A stretch of 64,000 nucleotides of DNA, taken from Chimonanthus salicifolius (lineage: Eukaryota > Streptophyta > Magnoliopsida > Laurales > Calycanthaceae). The stretch spans positions 29,561,631-29,625,630 of the forward strand of contig CM023535.1 of NCBI GenBank assembly GCA_013350335.1, written 5' to 3'. The first letter of the stretch is position 1. Each line of letters begins with the position of its first letter. The notes under the pieces are model-generated. The model saw only the letters and a program-made list of their open reading frames with translations. It made no database searches and was not told where the DNA came from. The position numbers were made by a program, and so were the translations under genes. Positions 9,993 to 21,361 of the stretch are shown piece after piece.

Positions 9993-11263
9993 GGTTCAAC
10001 TGTAACGCCCGGCCCTTTTTCACTCGCTTTCCAAAAATTAGAGTCTATTTATTTATTTTTATTTTTTTTATAACAGATTGAGCAAGAGTGGGACGTCACG
10101 ATGTAAGCTAAGTCCGAACTTCTAAAGTACGACCCTTAACTGGCCAACCCTATGTATGCATGGACTAAGTGCATGAAAACAGTTCACACATGACAATATA
10201 AACATGCAGATTAAAATCATAACTGCGGAATGATAATAGAACCTAGTTCTATTCCATTTCAGATAGCAAAGTACGTTAAGTCTTTAATCATAATTAACAT
10301 AACTTAATTATCCAAATAAACATCCAACCATAGCAAATCATCTAAATTATTGCATGCCCGAAGTCTAGTTAGTCAAATTACAAGTCCATGAGTAACATAA
10401 ATAAAATATCATCCAATCACATATCCAAGCTCCTATGCTTGGTCCTTTTCGCGTTCATCGTTCCCCTTGTTTCCTGTATTATCCACTAGGGTAGAAGTAG
10501 GGCGTTAGAATAACGCGCCCAGAAGGTATTCCAATTAGGGCTAACACATGGTTAGTACAAAACATATATAATAATATCATAATGTCAAAAACCATATAAA
10601 CCATGCCATGTCATGATGTCAAATGCAATGAGTCCAACCCATCACAAGTACATATAAGTACCCCCACATAGGTCTTTCGGACGCCCCGACGGAGTGTGGC
10701 CCCTCCAGTTTCTTCTTGTTGGAAAAGCACATGAAGGTATCTCACATAAGTTTTTCGGACGCCCCGAAGGAGTGTGGCCCCTCCAGTTACATAACCTTCA
10801 CCCCATGCCATGCATGAGATGCTAATGAATCACACGCTATTTTATCATATAAACATAGCATTAAAATTCACATTTTGAAACAATATCTTTTACAACATAA
10901 TTCATCAAAATAAGATAAAAACATTGTGCATTAAACTCATGGTTTCAAAGAGGTGGAATCCTACCAAAGACCACTAACGAGTCCTTGCGCTTTCGTCCGT
11001 TAACCGCTCACGATCATACACACCTTGTGAGGTCCCGTTACCTTATAATATGTCAATCAATTAAAACCATGTCCCATTTGATTTACCATAATATCCAAGT
11101 CCATAAAACAATCCCCATGGGTGTATGGCCGAACCTATGGTCCATTATTTCTACTTAATTACCATATTGCCATCCATGGCTATCATTCCATTAACCTAAC
11201 CCTTCATACATTAAAACCATAAATCATTCTCCATGGGGTTCGGCCACACACCATGGCCGAACC

Positions 11264-14200
11264 TGTAACTCCCGTCCCATTTTTCACCGAAATCAGAGTC
11301 TAATTTTTTTTTTTAAAAAAATAAAGGTGATAACGGGCACGGACGTCACGACGGGAGTTAAGTCCGAGCTTCTAAAGCCCGGCCCTTAACTGGCCAACCC
11401 TACGCGTACGCGGAACGAAGTCCACGAGAACGGTTCACGCGTAGGAAGTAAACTCGCGGAATATAATTACATGCTGAACATTATAATAAAGACTATCCTA
11501 CCAGTTTTAGATAGCAATGAAGTACGGCGCTTAAATAACTAAAATACCCCTATGTTCATAATTATATCTCAAAATGATATCGTCCATAGTACAGTCCAAC
11601 CCATAGCAAGAAACAGTAATTATTACAATCCGACAAGCTAAGCTACTTAAATTACACTTCAAAAATAAAACTTAAATAAAACTAAGTAGCCGCTTTCCCA
11701 AGCTCCTAAGCTTGGCTCCCTTCGCGTCCACCGTTTCCGCCGTCTCCTGTGTCATCAGCTAGGGTAGAAGTAGGGCGTTAGACAACGCGCCCAGTAGGAC
11801 TCCGAGTAGGGCTAGCACATGGATTAGTGATAAAAAGCATACCGATAACAATATAATAAAACCATATGATGAATGCCATGCCATGGGTGCCTATGTCATG
11901 TGTCCCACCCATCATCCATATCATCATAAAATGTCATATCCCCCTTGACGGCAAAGCCCCGTCAAGGTGTCCCCATGTTTGCTTCTCGGTCGCCCCGACG
12001 GAGTATGGACTCCGGTTATAGCATATCAAGCTATCCCATACATTTTTGTCCATAATTCATCCACATACTTAGTCCCATTAATGATTTAATGAGCATGACA
12101 TAACATCCCTAAAATCAGCCACTTAATTTAATTAAATTTCCAATCATCCAATCCCATACATAATTCAATTTTTAACCCATAACATGACCTACAAATGGGT
12201 CATGGGTTCGGCCATACACCATGGCCGAACCCATGATGCCTATTTTCCATTTTTCTTGGGTCCATTTTACCTCATTTGGTCCTACCATAAATGAATTTAA
12301 ATCATACATTTAAATCACCCTTTCATAATCATCATGAGAGATACTTTGGTCCATTTAATTTAACCATCATTCCATTTTATTTTCCATGGTTCCAAGATCC
12401 CAAATTTTCCTCAAAGTCTCCCCATGGGGTTCCGCCATGTACCATGGCTGAACCCATGGTCCATAATTTTTATTTTAAAAAACCTCATTTCCACTCATTT
12501 AAAACCTTGTTTAAAATACATAAAAAAAATCCACTTAATTACCATTAACCTTCTCCATTAATTTCCATACTTTCATAACCATTTAATTCATCATTCCATC
12601 ACCATAGGGTTCGGCCATACACCATGGCCAAACCCATGGTTCATGATTCTCCTTCATTCACCATTTTTTGGAGGCCATTAAATCATTTACATATCCCATG
12701 ATTTTCTTGTTTAAAACCCCTTTAAAAAAATCATTAATTTTTACTCAAAATCATCTTGACACCATAGGTTACCCTTTCATGGTTCTTAATCCCAAAAACC
12801 CTATTTAAATTTCTTAATTGCTCACCATGGGGTTCGGCCATACTACATGGCCTAACCCTATGGCCTAAAATTCCTTAAAACACCCATACTTCCATATTTA
12901 ATTAATCTTAATGGTGTCCATAATGTCTATTCATTTTTCTTAATCTATCTCTTCCATTTCATCCATTTCTCATCTTATCATTGGATGGATCTTAGATCTA
13001 AGGCCCATAACATTTGTGGCCACCATTCATTCTAAGAAATGGATTCCATAACACATCTTATCTTTTTTAAAAAATATAAATTCTTGTTTAAGAATTTCTT
13101 ACCACACCGACGACTACTCCGGTCTTTCTTTCCCCTTTTGATTTCCTTAGCCTTTTCTTTTCTTCTTCTCCTTGTTGTTCGGTCACTATGTGCTTGATCA
13201 AGATGGAGTCTCCAAGGTTAGGGTTCGGCTAAGGTAGGGTTAGATTTTGAGAGAGGGAGAGGAGGAGATGGTGAGAAATAAGATCCCAACCTTTGATCTT
13301 GGAGTGGTGGGCCTTTGCTTACACCCTTTTTCCTCTCCTTTGTTCTCTTCTTCTTCCAAGTTTTTCTTCTTCTTTTCCTTAGAGATGAGGGACGGTGGTG
13401 AGAGGGAGGAGGAGAGGAATGAGAGTGGCTTGAGTGGTAAGGTGAAAGCGATCCATCCTTGGCTCCTTAGACCACACACTTCCATGATGGCCTTCACCCA
13501 CCAAGTATGGGCTCCTTGTCCTTGGTGGTGGTGGTTGAGACAAAACCACCACCAAGCCAACGGTTTGGCCTCTTTGTGAGGGAGTGGTTTGGTCTTCCTC
13601 CCTTTGACCTCTTGACCATATGATGAAAGGTATGGGTCCTCATACCTTGAGTGGTGGTGGTTGAGATGAAACCACCACCCTAAGTCCATGGCTTCTTTTG
13701 TGTTTCCTTGGGTGGTTTCAATGGGATGAAACCACTCTTTGACTTGCCCCTTTGACTTATTTACTTGACCCTAATTTGACCAACCTAATTAATTAAATTA
13801 GATACTTAGTTAGGTTAATTAATTCCTATTTAAATTTATTCCATTAACTTCTCTTTCTAAGAAATCCACCCATGGTTGACCAAGTCAAGCATGGTGGACG
13901 GCCCCCACCAACACCTACCCTACCCGCCACCTCACTTGATGAGGTGGAGGTGGGCCCCATTCTGCCATATCACTTAAAACCCCATTAATCTTAACTAAGA
14001 TGATTTAAAATCATTTAATCAACTTAATCTACTTTAATTCTCCTTAGTCCCCTTAACTTATCCATGGTTGACCGATGGTCGGCCCCACCTTTTCCTTGGT
14101 CCACACGCCACCTCACTTGGTGAGGTGGAGGTGGGCCCCACTTGGTTATGCCATCTTAACCATCTCATCATTAACTTAGGTGGTTTAATTCCAATTCAAC

Positions 14201-14498
14201 CCATTTCAATCAATTGGGTCACCATTGGGCTCATGGCCCAATTAAATTATTTTCTATCATTTACTTTAGAGCTTGACTCATTTTGACCCATTGGGTCCCA
14301 AATGGTTATTGGACCCACTTTGACCATTATTGACCCCTCAGATGAATTCCATCCAATCTATGGTCCATTGGACCATATTTGGACCTTTGCCCCAAAATTT
14401 GATCCATTTAATATCCTTAACATCAAAATTCCAATTTCTCCATTATTAAAATAAATAAATGCCATATATATGTTGATTTAAAAATTCGAGCTATTACA
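11264..14498 (-). mobile_element. Solo giant LTR, TGTAATAGC type, duplication GAACC
   Basis: A 3235-bp unit flanked by gaacc at 11259-11263 and 14499-14503. Its 5' end (minus strand TGTAATAGCTCG) and U3 differ from the TGTAACACC type, with CCACCTCAC and GGTGGTGGTT hairpins instead of GGAGTTTCATC ones. Its 3' third is the shared terminal block. Donor GTAAG is at 13102, acceptor CTAG at 11759, and hairpins lie near 12203, 12424, 12603 and 12828. It landed inside a hairpin arm of the surrounding array. Confidence 0.92.
12201..12863 (-). repeat. TTCGGCC hairpin array (4 units)
   Basis: Four units near 12203, 12424, 12603 and 12828. This is a shorter array with wider spacers than in the TGTAACACC-type LTRs. 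One arm near 12430 reads TTCCGCC instead of TTCGGCC. Confidence 0.88.
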
Positions 14499-17039
14499 GA
14501 ACCCATGATCCATCACTTTCACCCTTTATTACATCCATGCCATTGCTTAGGCTGATAAATAACCCACTAACAAGATTCATAAAACTCAATATGAAACCCC
14601 CAAGTCCACCAAATATTTCCCATGGGGTTCGGCCATACACCATGGCCGAACCCATGGTCCCTTATTTCCATTTAAATTACAATATTGCCATTTCCTCCAT
14701 CACTTTGTGTTTAGGTTCAAAACATAGGTCCATAAACATCTAAGTCCACCAATAACTCTTCATGGGGTTCGGCCATGTGGCATGGCCGAACCCATGGTCC
14801 ATAGTTCTTCACCATTTCCAATGTTTAAGACCATTTAAATCATTAACCTTCATCTATTATTTTCATCCATTAAAATTATTAAAACAGTCCACTCAAATTC
14901 AATATCTAAAACCCTAAGTCCATATATACTCCTTGGTGGGGTTCGGCCATACCACACGGCCGAACCTCACCCTTTGGTTTTGTGCCTTTCTTTCCTTAGG
15001 TAATTACTCATACCACAATTGTTTAATATGGTTAACAACTTAAATCCATAAAAGACTTCATGGGGTTTGGTCATACACCATGGCCGAACCCATGATCTTT
15101 CATTTTAGCCTATAATTACAACTTTGCCATCCTTTTCATGATCTAACTATATGAGTATAATTCCATAATTAGTTATGGGATTCGGCCATACCCTTTGGCC
15201 GAACCCATGGTCTAAGGTTCTTCACCAGCAACCTTCCATTTAAACCCTTTTAAAATATACATAATATTCCATGGTTTTCATCCTCCAAACTTCCATTAAA
15301 ATAATCAATGTCCTTCCATGGGGTTCGGCCATTCAACATGGCCGAACCCTATGGTTCATCATTCCATTAAATTACCATAATCATTCCCTCAATTTTCTTC
15401 CATGGGGTTCAGCCATACACCATGGCTGAACCCTATAGTTCTTTTCTTTAAACAAAATTATCAAAATACTTACCGGTTCCACGGCTCCTCCGGTTTTTCC
15501 TTCGCTTCGACTTGTTCTTCCGATCCTTTCCTTCCTTAGCCTTTTCCTCTTTCTTCTTGATCTTTCACACAGCTGAGAACATCTTCTTGTCAGAGCATAC
15601 CAGAGTCAAGACCATCCCTTAATTGTGTAATGCCATGCACCCCTTATGTTTGCCTCTATTTTAATGAGCGTCTTTCAGCACTAATTTTCCTTTCTCGGCT
15701 GCCTTGTTTATACTATTTCCAGTCGGTCTATCTTGCTGAGATAGACAGTCACGATTCCAGCCGTGTGCAATATACATAGAAGTTGCCGAGCACCCCTTTC
15801 TTTATTGCAAATCCCTAGTATCTCTCTTAATAAAGGAAGGGACTCCTTTAAAAAATACTCCAACACATCATGCGCATAACTCATACATGGCCAATATAAT
15901 CTTCTTTATTTAGTAATTCCCTAATGCCATTTTTAACCAAAGAAAGACCCCTCTTAAAGAGATCCCAGCGCATCAACTTGGATGTGCACATCTTCTATAC
16001 ACGGCCAAGCAACCTTTCAATTTAATCTTAGACATCTTCTTTATTTGGATTAGGAAATTGGATGCCATTGCCTAATTCCATCTCATCCATGTTTGTGTGT
16101 GTCATCCTCATACACTTCATGCGTATACTACTTAATCTAGATAGATATATTACATTACCATTTTAATTAAGCCCCATTTAATATTGAAACTATTTCCACA
16201 ATCCGTTGGGTCTTAATTGGGCAATGACCTAACACTTTACCCATCTAAGGTCAATATCTAATAATTCACAAATTAAATGGGTAATTTTCATATATATTAA
16301 TAACTTGGAAATCTGGGGTGTTACATCAATATCTTCTCTTAAAAATCATCCATCCAATATCCTTTCCATGGGGTTCGGCCATACAACATGGCCGAACCCT
16401 ATGGTTCATCATTTCCCTTCATAAGATCATACATTTAAGATTGATCTTTTGATGGGGTTCGGCCATACATCATGGCCGAACCTCATCCATCCCTTCCACT
16501 TGAAAATCATGTAACCATGTTCATATTCCTTGATGGTTCTTGTATATACAATTTAAGGTTTGGCCATGCAAGGGCCAAACCATGATCTTTGATCATCCAC
16601 CTATTTCATACATGGTTCATACTTAGCATCTTAGCCATAATAAAAATTAGGGTTCGGCCATTGTCCTTGACCGTTTTTTTCTTATTTATGAAATCTTATC
16701 GAGCACTTACCAATTCCACGATTCCTCCGGTTTCTTTCACTCCTTCTTGTTCCTTTCCGTCCTTAGCCTCTTCTTCCTTCCTTCTTGATTTTTAGTCGAA
16801 GTTGATCTTGATGAAGTCTCTTGAAGTGGTTCGGCCAAGGGGTATAGATTTGAGAGAGGGAGAAGAGAGAAGATTCACAATAACCACTCCAAGTGTTCTC
16901 CCTTTGTCTTGGGAGGAATCGACCTTGTGTGAGAGAGGGAGAGAGTGAGATAAAACATGGAATTCTCTTTGCTGCCCAATGTAAATCAGCAAAGGGTGGT
17001 GTCCTTTGGTTGATACCCCTTTGTAACTCCCATGACCTT

Positions 17040-17460
17040 TCACCTCCTCATTGATACTTATTTTGGGGGTTTCATCCCATGAGATGAAACTCCCCATCTT
17101 ATGCCCCTTGGGCTTCCATGTTCCAAAGTGTATGCATGGGTATGTGTTATGTAACATCGAAATCCCTTCAACTTCTCATTAATATTCCTTCTGGAGTTTC
17201 ATCCCATGAGATGAAACTCCCACCCTTTCCAATGTGTAGCCTTGTATGTACTTTGTGTAACAACCAACCTTTCAACTTCCTCATAATGATTTTGTCTTCC
17301 CAAGTGTCCCTTGGCTTGGCCAAGACACCACTTGAGATGGAACACCCCTCCATCTTCCAACGTGTATGCCTTGGATGACTTTGTGTAACAACCAAAAGCA
17401 TTCACCTCCCCATTTAATGCTTCCTTTGGAGTTTCATCCCATGAGATGAAACTCCCATGT
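17040..17460 (-). repeat. GGAGTTTCATC hairpins in U3
   Basis: Three inverted repeats near 17070, 17193 and 17430 with arms related to GGAGTTTCATC and GATGAAACTCC around six nucleotides. Others of this family are at 2338-2365 (perfect), near 5610, 33678, 36990, 37205, 42320, 42427 and 42655. They sit upstream of the presumed transcription start, outside the putative intron. Confidence 0.85.
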
Positions 17461-17940
17461 CTCCAATGTGTGTACCCATGATATGCTTTGTGTAACAACC
17501 AAAAACTCTTCATCTTCCCACTCCACTCACTTAAAATGAGGATCCCCTTAACTTCCCATTCAACTCATATCTTTTAACTCAACTCATAACTTTAATTCAA
17601 TTCATTTAACTCACTTAAAATCAACTCAATTCCTTGATTCCATTTTGAACTCAATCCACTTTAATTCAGCCATACCTTAATTGAACTTGAACTCATTTGG
17701 TGGTCAACCAAGTCAACATGACCCATTGGGTTCCAATTGGGCATTTGACCCAATTGACAACCTTGACCCAATTAAATAAATCTCACCCATTTATTTCAAT
17801 TGAACCATATCCACAATCCGTTGGGTCTTAATAGGGCAATCGACCCAACACTTACCCATCTAAGGTGCATATCCATTAATTCATAATTTAAATGAGCAAA
17901 TTTCATATATCTTGATAACTTGAAAATCCGGGGTGTTACA

Positions 17941-18912
17941 CATCATGATTACCTCAACAGTTCTAGTAGATAAGCATGAATAGTGCAGTAACTGAGTTGT
18001 GACCGGTCGTTTGATCTCCTGCAGGTTAAAATAGAGTTTGAGACCCGCTGGCAGCCTACAGTCTCTTCTGGTTCCCTAGCGGAAGTGGGATCACTTTACT
18101 TTGGATTGTGTGACTGGTTTGTTGAAGTTACCTCGAGGGAATGATGCAGTATGGATCATAATTTATCGATTGGCTAGCTCGGCCCATTTCTTTGGCAGGA
18201 AAGTGACAGATTCTCTAGAGACTTTGAGTCGGCGGTAGTTCGTAGAGGTCGTGAGACTGCATGGCGTACCCATGCTGATTGTTTCAGATTGGGATCCGAG
18301 GTCAGTTTCTCGATTTTAGCAGAGGTTACCGGAAATTCGAGCATGGAGTTGTGTTTCAATTCAGCGTTCCATCCGTAGATGGATAACCAGTCGGAGTGGG
18401 CAATTCAGATCTTAGAGCATATGTTACAGGCTTGTGTTTTGGATTTTGTTGGTTGTTGGGAGAGTCACTTACACCTGGTTGAGTTCGTTTACAACAATAG
18501 CTACCAGGCCAGTATCAAGATGACTCCGTATGGGGCCTTGTAGGTCAGACCGTACAGATCATCTTTGTGTGGGCTGAGAGCAGTGATACAGTGATGTCAG
18601 GATCGGTTATGGTTGGGAGGACTATTGAACATGTGAGAATGATCCGTCTGAGATTATGAACTGGCCAGAATGGGCAGGAGAGTTATGTTGACCGTCAGAG
18701 GAGGAACCAATTCAGATTAAGGATACGAGAGAGCAGAGGCTTCATGGCAAGACTATGAGCTTAGTGTTCGTGGTTGGGCAGCACGAAGGCAGAAAGTGCT
18801 CTTTTTGGGAGAAGTAAACAATGATGTGGAATCAGTTTCTAGCCTTGAGTGAGACTAGAGGTATTAATTTCGTTTGAATTTCGAGGATGAAATTCCTTAA
18901 AGGGGTAAGTGT
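17941..18912 (+). pseudogene. Decayed chromovirus integrase
   Basis: Conceptual reading shows integrase traces: a VTGL...VWIIIYRL stretch near 18110-18180, LHGVPMLIVSD near 18260, and [15 protein letters not shown] sequence near 18475-18510. The frame is broken by several stops and shifts. The C-terminal part and chromodomain are largely gone. It is followed by a short purine-rich tract (CTTAAAGGGGTAAGTGT) and an LTR. Its 5' side is cut off at 17940 by insertion of the non-autonomous element. Confidence 0.8.
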
Positions 18913-20754
18913 TGTAATGACCCGACCCGATATTTCGGGGTTTTAGGTAGTTTTGTGGATCTCCGAGTTGTACTTGGCGCTTTGGTAGCATTGGGGGTGG
19001 TGTGGGCTTCGTGTTGGGGCCAGTGTGCTTGAATGGTTTTTTGGTAATTTTTCTAATTACAGTGTACTATCTCATGAAAAATATTTAAAATCACACATTT
19101 TCTCGCTCGACGTTCGACAATCGAGATTTTTTGTTGGGTTCTCGATTTTAATGTGTTTTTTTTCCTTGAAAAGAAATCCAAAAAAAAAAAAAGGATTTAA
19201 AATACTTAAAACGTTATCCCTTCCCTAAAACCCTAGACAACCCAACCCTTTTAAATCCCTTTTTTTGCAGCACTGTAGTGACTTGCTACAGTGCCGCCCA
19301 ACCCATCTCCTTCTTTTGTCTCTTCCCTCTTTGGATCTCCCTCATTCTTGGAAACCCTAGGAAAGAGCCCCTTCTCTCAACAACCGTTGTACCCCTTCCA
19401 TTTTCCTTCTCACTTCAGATCTCTCTCTCTTTCGCTTTTATTCTCTTCTCCTTTTTCTTCTTCTCAGTCGCCTTGAGTAGCCGCTGCTGATCCCTGCTAG
19501 CCGGTCGAAGCCAACCCTCCTCACCACTTGAGATTTGTCAATTTTTGCCTTCCTTCGCCAACCCTATCGATCCCAAGTAGTCTTATTCTTCCCCTTCATT
19601 TTCCCTCTCTTCTACTTTACCTGGTTTTCTCTGTTTTACTGGACTTTCCTTAAACTTCCATGAGTTTTCGGGGTTTTCCTCGTTTTTCCTTGATTTTACT
19701 CTGTTCTTCCTTGTTTTCCTTTGTTTTATTGTTTTTTACGGATTTCTTCTGAATTCCCTTTCTTTTCCCCTTTCTCCCGACTCAGTTGGGCAACTGAGTC
19801 AGCTCGGCTGAGTCCCCAAATGGACTCAGTTTGAGCTCTTGAGTTAACCTAGTCTTGGTCTCAGCCTAGCCTTGTTTGGCCCAGACCCAATCCGATCCAG
19901 TCTTGGGCCCAGTCCTGGGTTTGGCCAAGCCAGACATGGTCCAAACCTGCCAGATTTGACTTGGCCCAGCTCAGCCAGTTTTCAGACTCGACCCAGCACT
20001 GTCAGTTTTCAGACTCGGCCCAGCTCGGTCAGTTTTCAGACCCGGCCCAGTATTAGGCCCATTTTCAGTTCGGTCTCGTTCTTACACGTTTTACCTTTTT
20101 TGCTTATTCACTCTTCCTTGTTTCAACAGATCGAGCTCCTTTCAACCCATCAAATCACCTACTCGCTTCGGTTTTCCACTCCACGCACTCAGTGTGGGGA
20201 CTTATCACGGTTTCGAATGCATTTGCATATACTAAATACTTATTCCTAGACATGGAGTGACCCGAACTGGACCCTCTATTTCCTAAGCTACTCGATAAAG
20301 GAAAACTGTTGAAAGTGATCATATAGCAATGAATCGGTTCGGGTGTATTCCTGTCAACTATGTGCAATTGTGGAAATTTCTTTTTGCATAAATGGATATG
20401 GGATATGATAACTGGAAGATGCTGGTGATGCTTTGCGTATTTAATTATAAGATGTAAATACAATCTTTTCGAACATAGAGATGTGCGTTTAAGTAACTCA
20501 TTATACGCCTTTGTTTCACATGATGAAGTATGATATTGATTTGGTTGATTATATTGGAATATGTTTATATGGTTATACATGATCATGAGATCGTGTACGT
20601 GCATAAGAGATAGCTCACAACGGACAGCGTGCCGTTGGAAGTTGAGATGGAGGAACTACTTATGTGCATACGTTTATGATGATGTGATGATGTTGGCTGT
20701 TTAGAGCACTTCCCCGTTACGCTCCGACGGTTGAGGCCCCCATAGGAGATGGGG
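18913..20754 (+). mobile_element. 3' LTR of decayed chromovirus, truncated
   Basis: Starts TGTAATGACCCGACCCG directly after the polypurine-like tract and resembles the LTR start of the chromovirus at 59155 (TGTAGCGACCCGACCCG). It contains a T/C-rich leader, a 27-bp tandem (19976-20056) and ends at GATGGGG, where the minus-strand LTR 20755 begins. The intact relative ends GATGGGGTGTTACA, so only the last few bases are missing here. No ORF of significance. Confidence 0.75.
19976..20056 (+). repeat. 27-bp tandem, three units
   Basis: Units begin at 19976, 20003 and 20030 with CAGTTTTCAGACTCGRCCCAG. The related LTR at 57178-59155 has a comparable GGCCGGGCCTAAAACTG tandem at about 59000-59055 on the other strand, so repeat-prone sequence at this place is shared by the two LTRs. 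Confidence 0.85.
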
Positions 20755-21361
20755 TGTAACGCCCCACCCTTTTTCACTCGTGGAAAATCAGAGTATATAT
20801 ATATATATATATTTTATAAATGAGTGAGAGGGAACGGGAACGTCGCTACGAGAGTCAAGTATGAGTTTCCAAAACCCGACCCTTAACTGGCCACCAATAC
20901 GTGTGCGTGGACTAAATCCAATTAAACATTTCACACGCATTACTGAAATATTTGCGAAATTATTATATGAATAAGATACCATTCATATACATATCGTTAT
21001 TAAGTAAGGAAGCCAATCACCATATAACTTCAATTTAAAACTCAAAGGTTATCAATCCATAGCAAATAGATTCTAAGTTATTACAATCCAAAATAATAGT
21101 CCTCCAAATACATCTTCCAAAATCAACATAAATAACATAAACATAAATCTGCCCAAGCTCCTACGCTTGGCTACCTTCGTGTCCCATGCCTTTGTCATTT
21201 CCTGTTCCATCATCTATAGGGTAGAAGTAGGGCATCAGTCAACATGCCTAGTAAGTATTCCAAGTAGGGTTATGGTACACATAGGACTAATATAAAATCA
21301 AGATAAGTACATCATATCAAAACTGGAAAACATCTCATAGTACTAAAAACAACGCATGATA

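Larger units (their letters stand above)
10001..16325 (-). mobile_element. Solo giant LTR with nested LTR
   Basis: Minus strand begins TGTAACACCCC at 16325 and ends GCCGGGCGTTACA at 10001. Flanks are tcaac (9996-10000) and tcaat (16326-16330), four of five matching. The nested LTR 11264-14498 plus its duplication leaves about 3.1 kb. Donor GTAAGT is at 15473 and acceptor CCCTAG ends at 10486. Hairpin units lie at about 11113, 11238, 14623, 14763, 14939, 15063, 15180, 15319 and 15399. Confidence 0.88.
8632..16710 (-). other. Putative LTR intron, interrupted
   Basis: Donor G|GTAAGT at 16710 (minus) and acceptor TTCTACCCTAG ending at 8632 with CTAAC upstream. The nested LTR 10001-16325 splits it. 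Own intron length without the insertion is about 1.75 kb. Confidence 0.5.
8158..17940 (-). mobile_element. 5' LTR of non-autonomous element, interrupted
   Basis: Minus strand begins TGTAACACCCC at 17940 and ends GGGGCGTTACA at 8158, next to the primer binding site. Removing the nested insertion 10001-16325 and its duplication leaves an LTR of about 3.45 kb. It has U3 with repeated GGAGTTTCATC hairpins (16800-17940), donor GTAAGT at 16710, hairpin array, CTCCGTCGGGGCG tandem (8838-8955), acceptor CCCTAG at 8632, then the terminal block. Sequence right of 17940 is a decayed integrase, so the element landed in an older chromovirus. Confidence 0.85.

Noticed and set aside
13240..13689. Overlapping 110- and 149-codon frames on both strands
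   Set aside because: They sit in the T/C-rich and purine-rich leader of a solo LTR, have no domain, and are interrupted in the related copies at 30037 and 50156.
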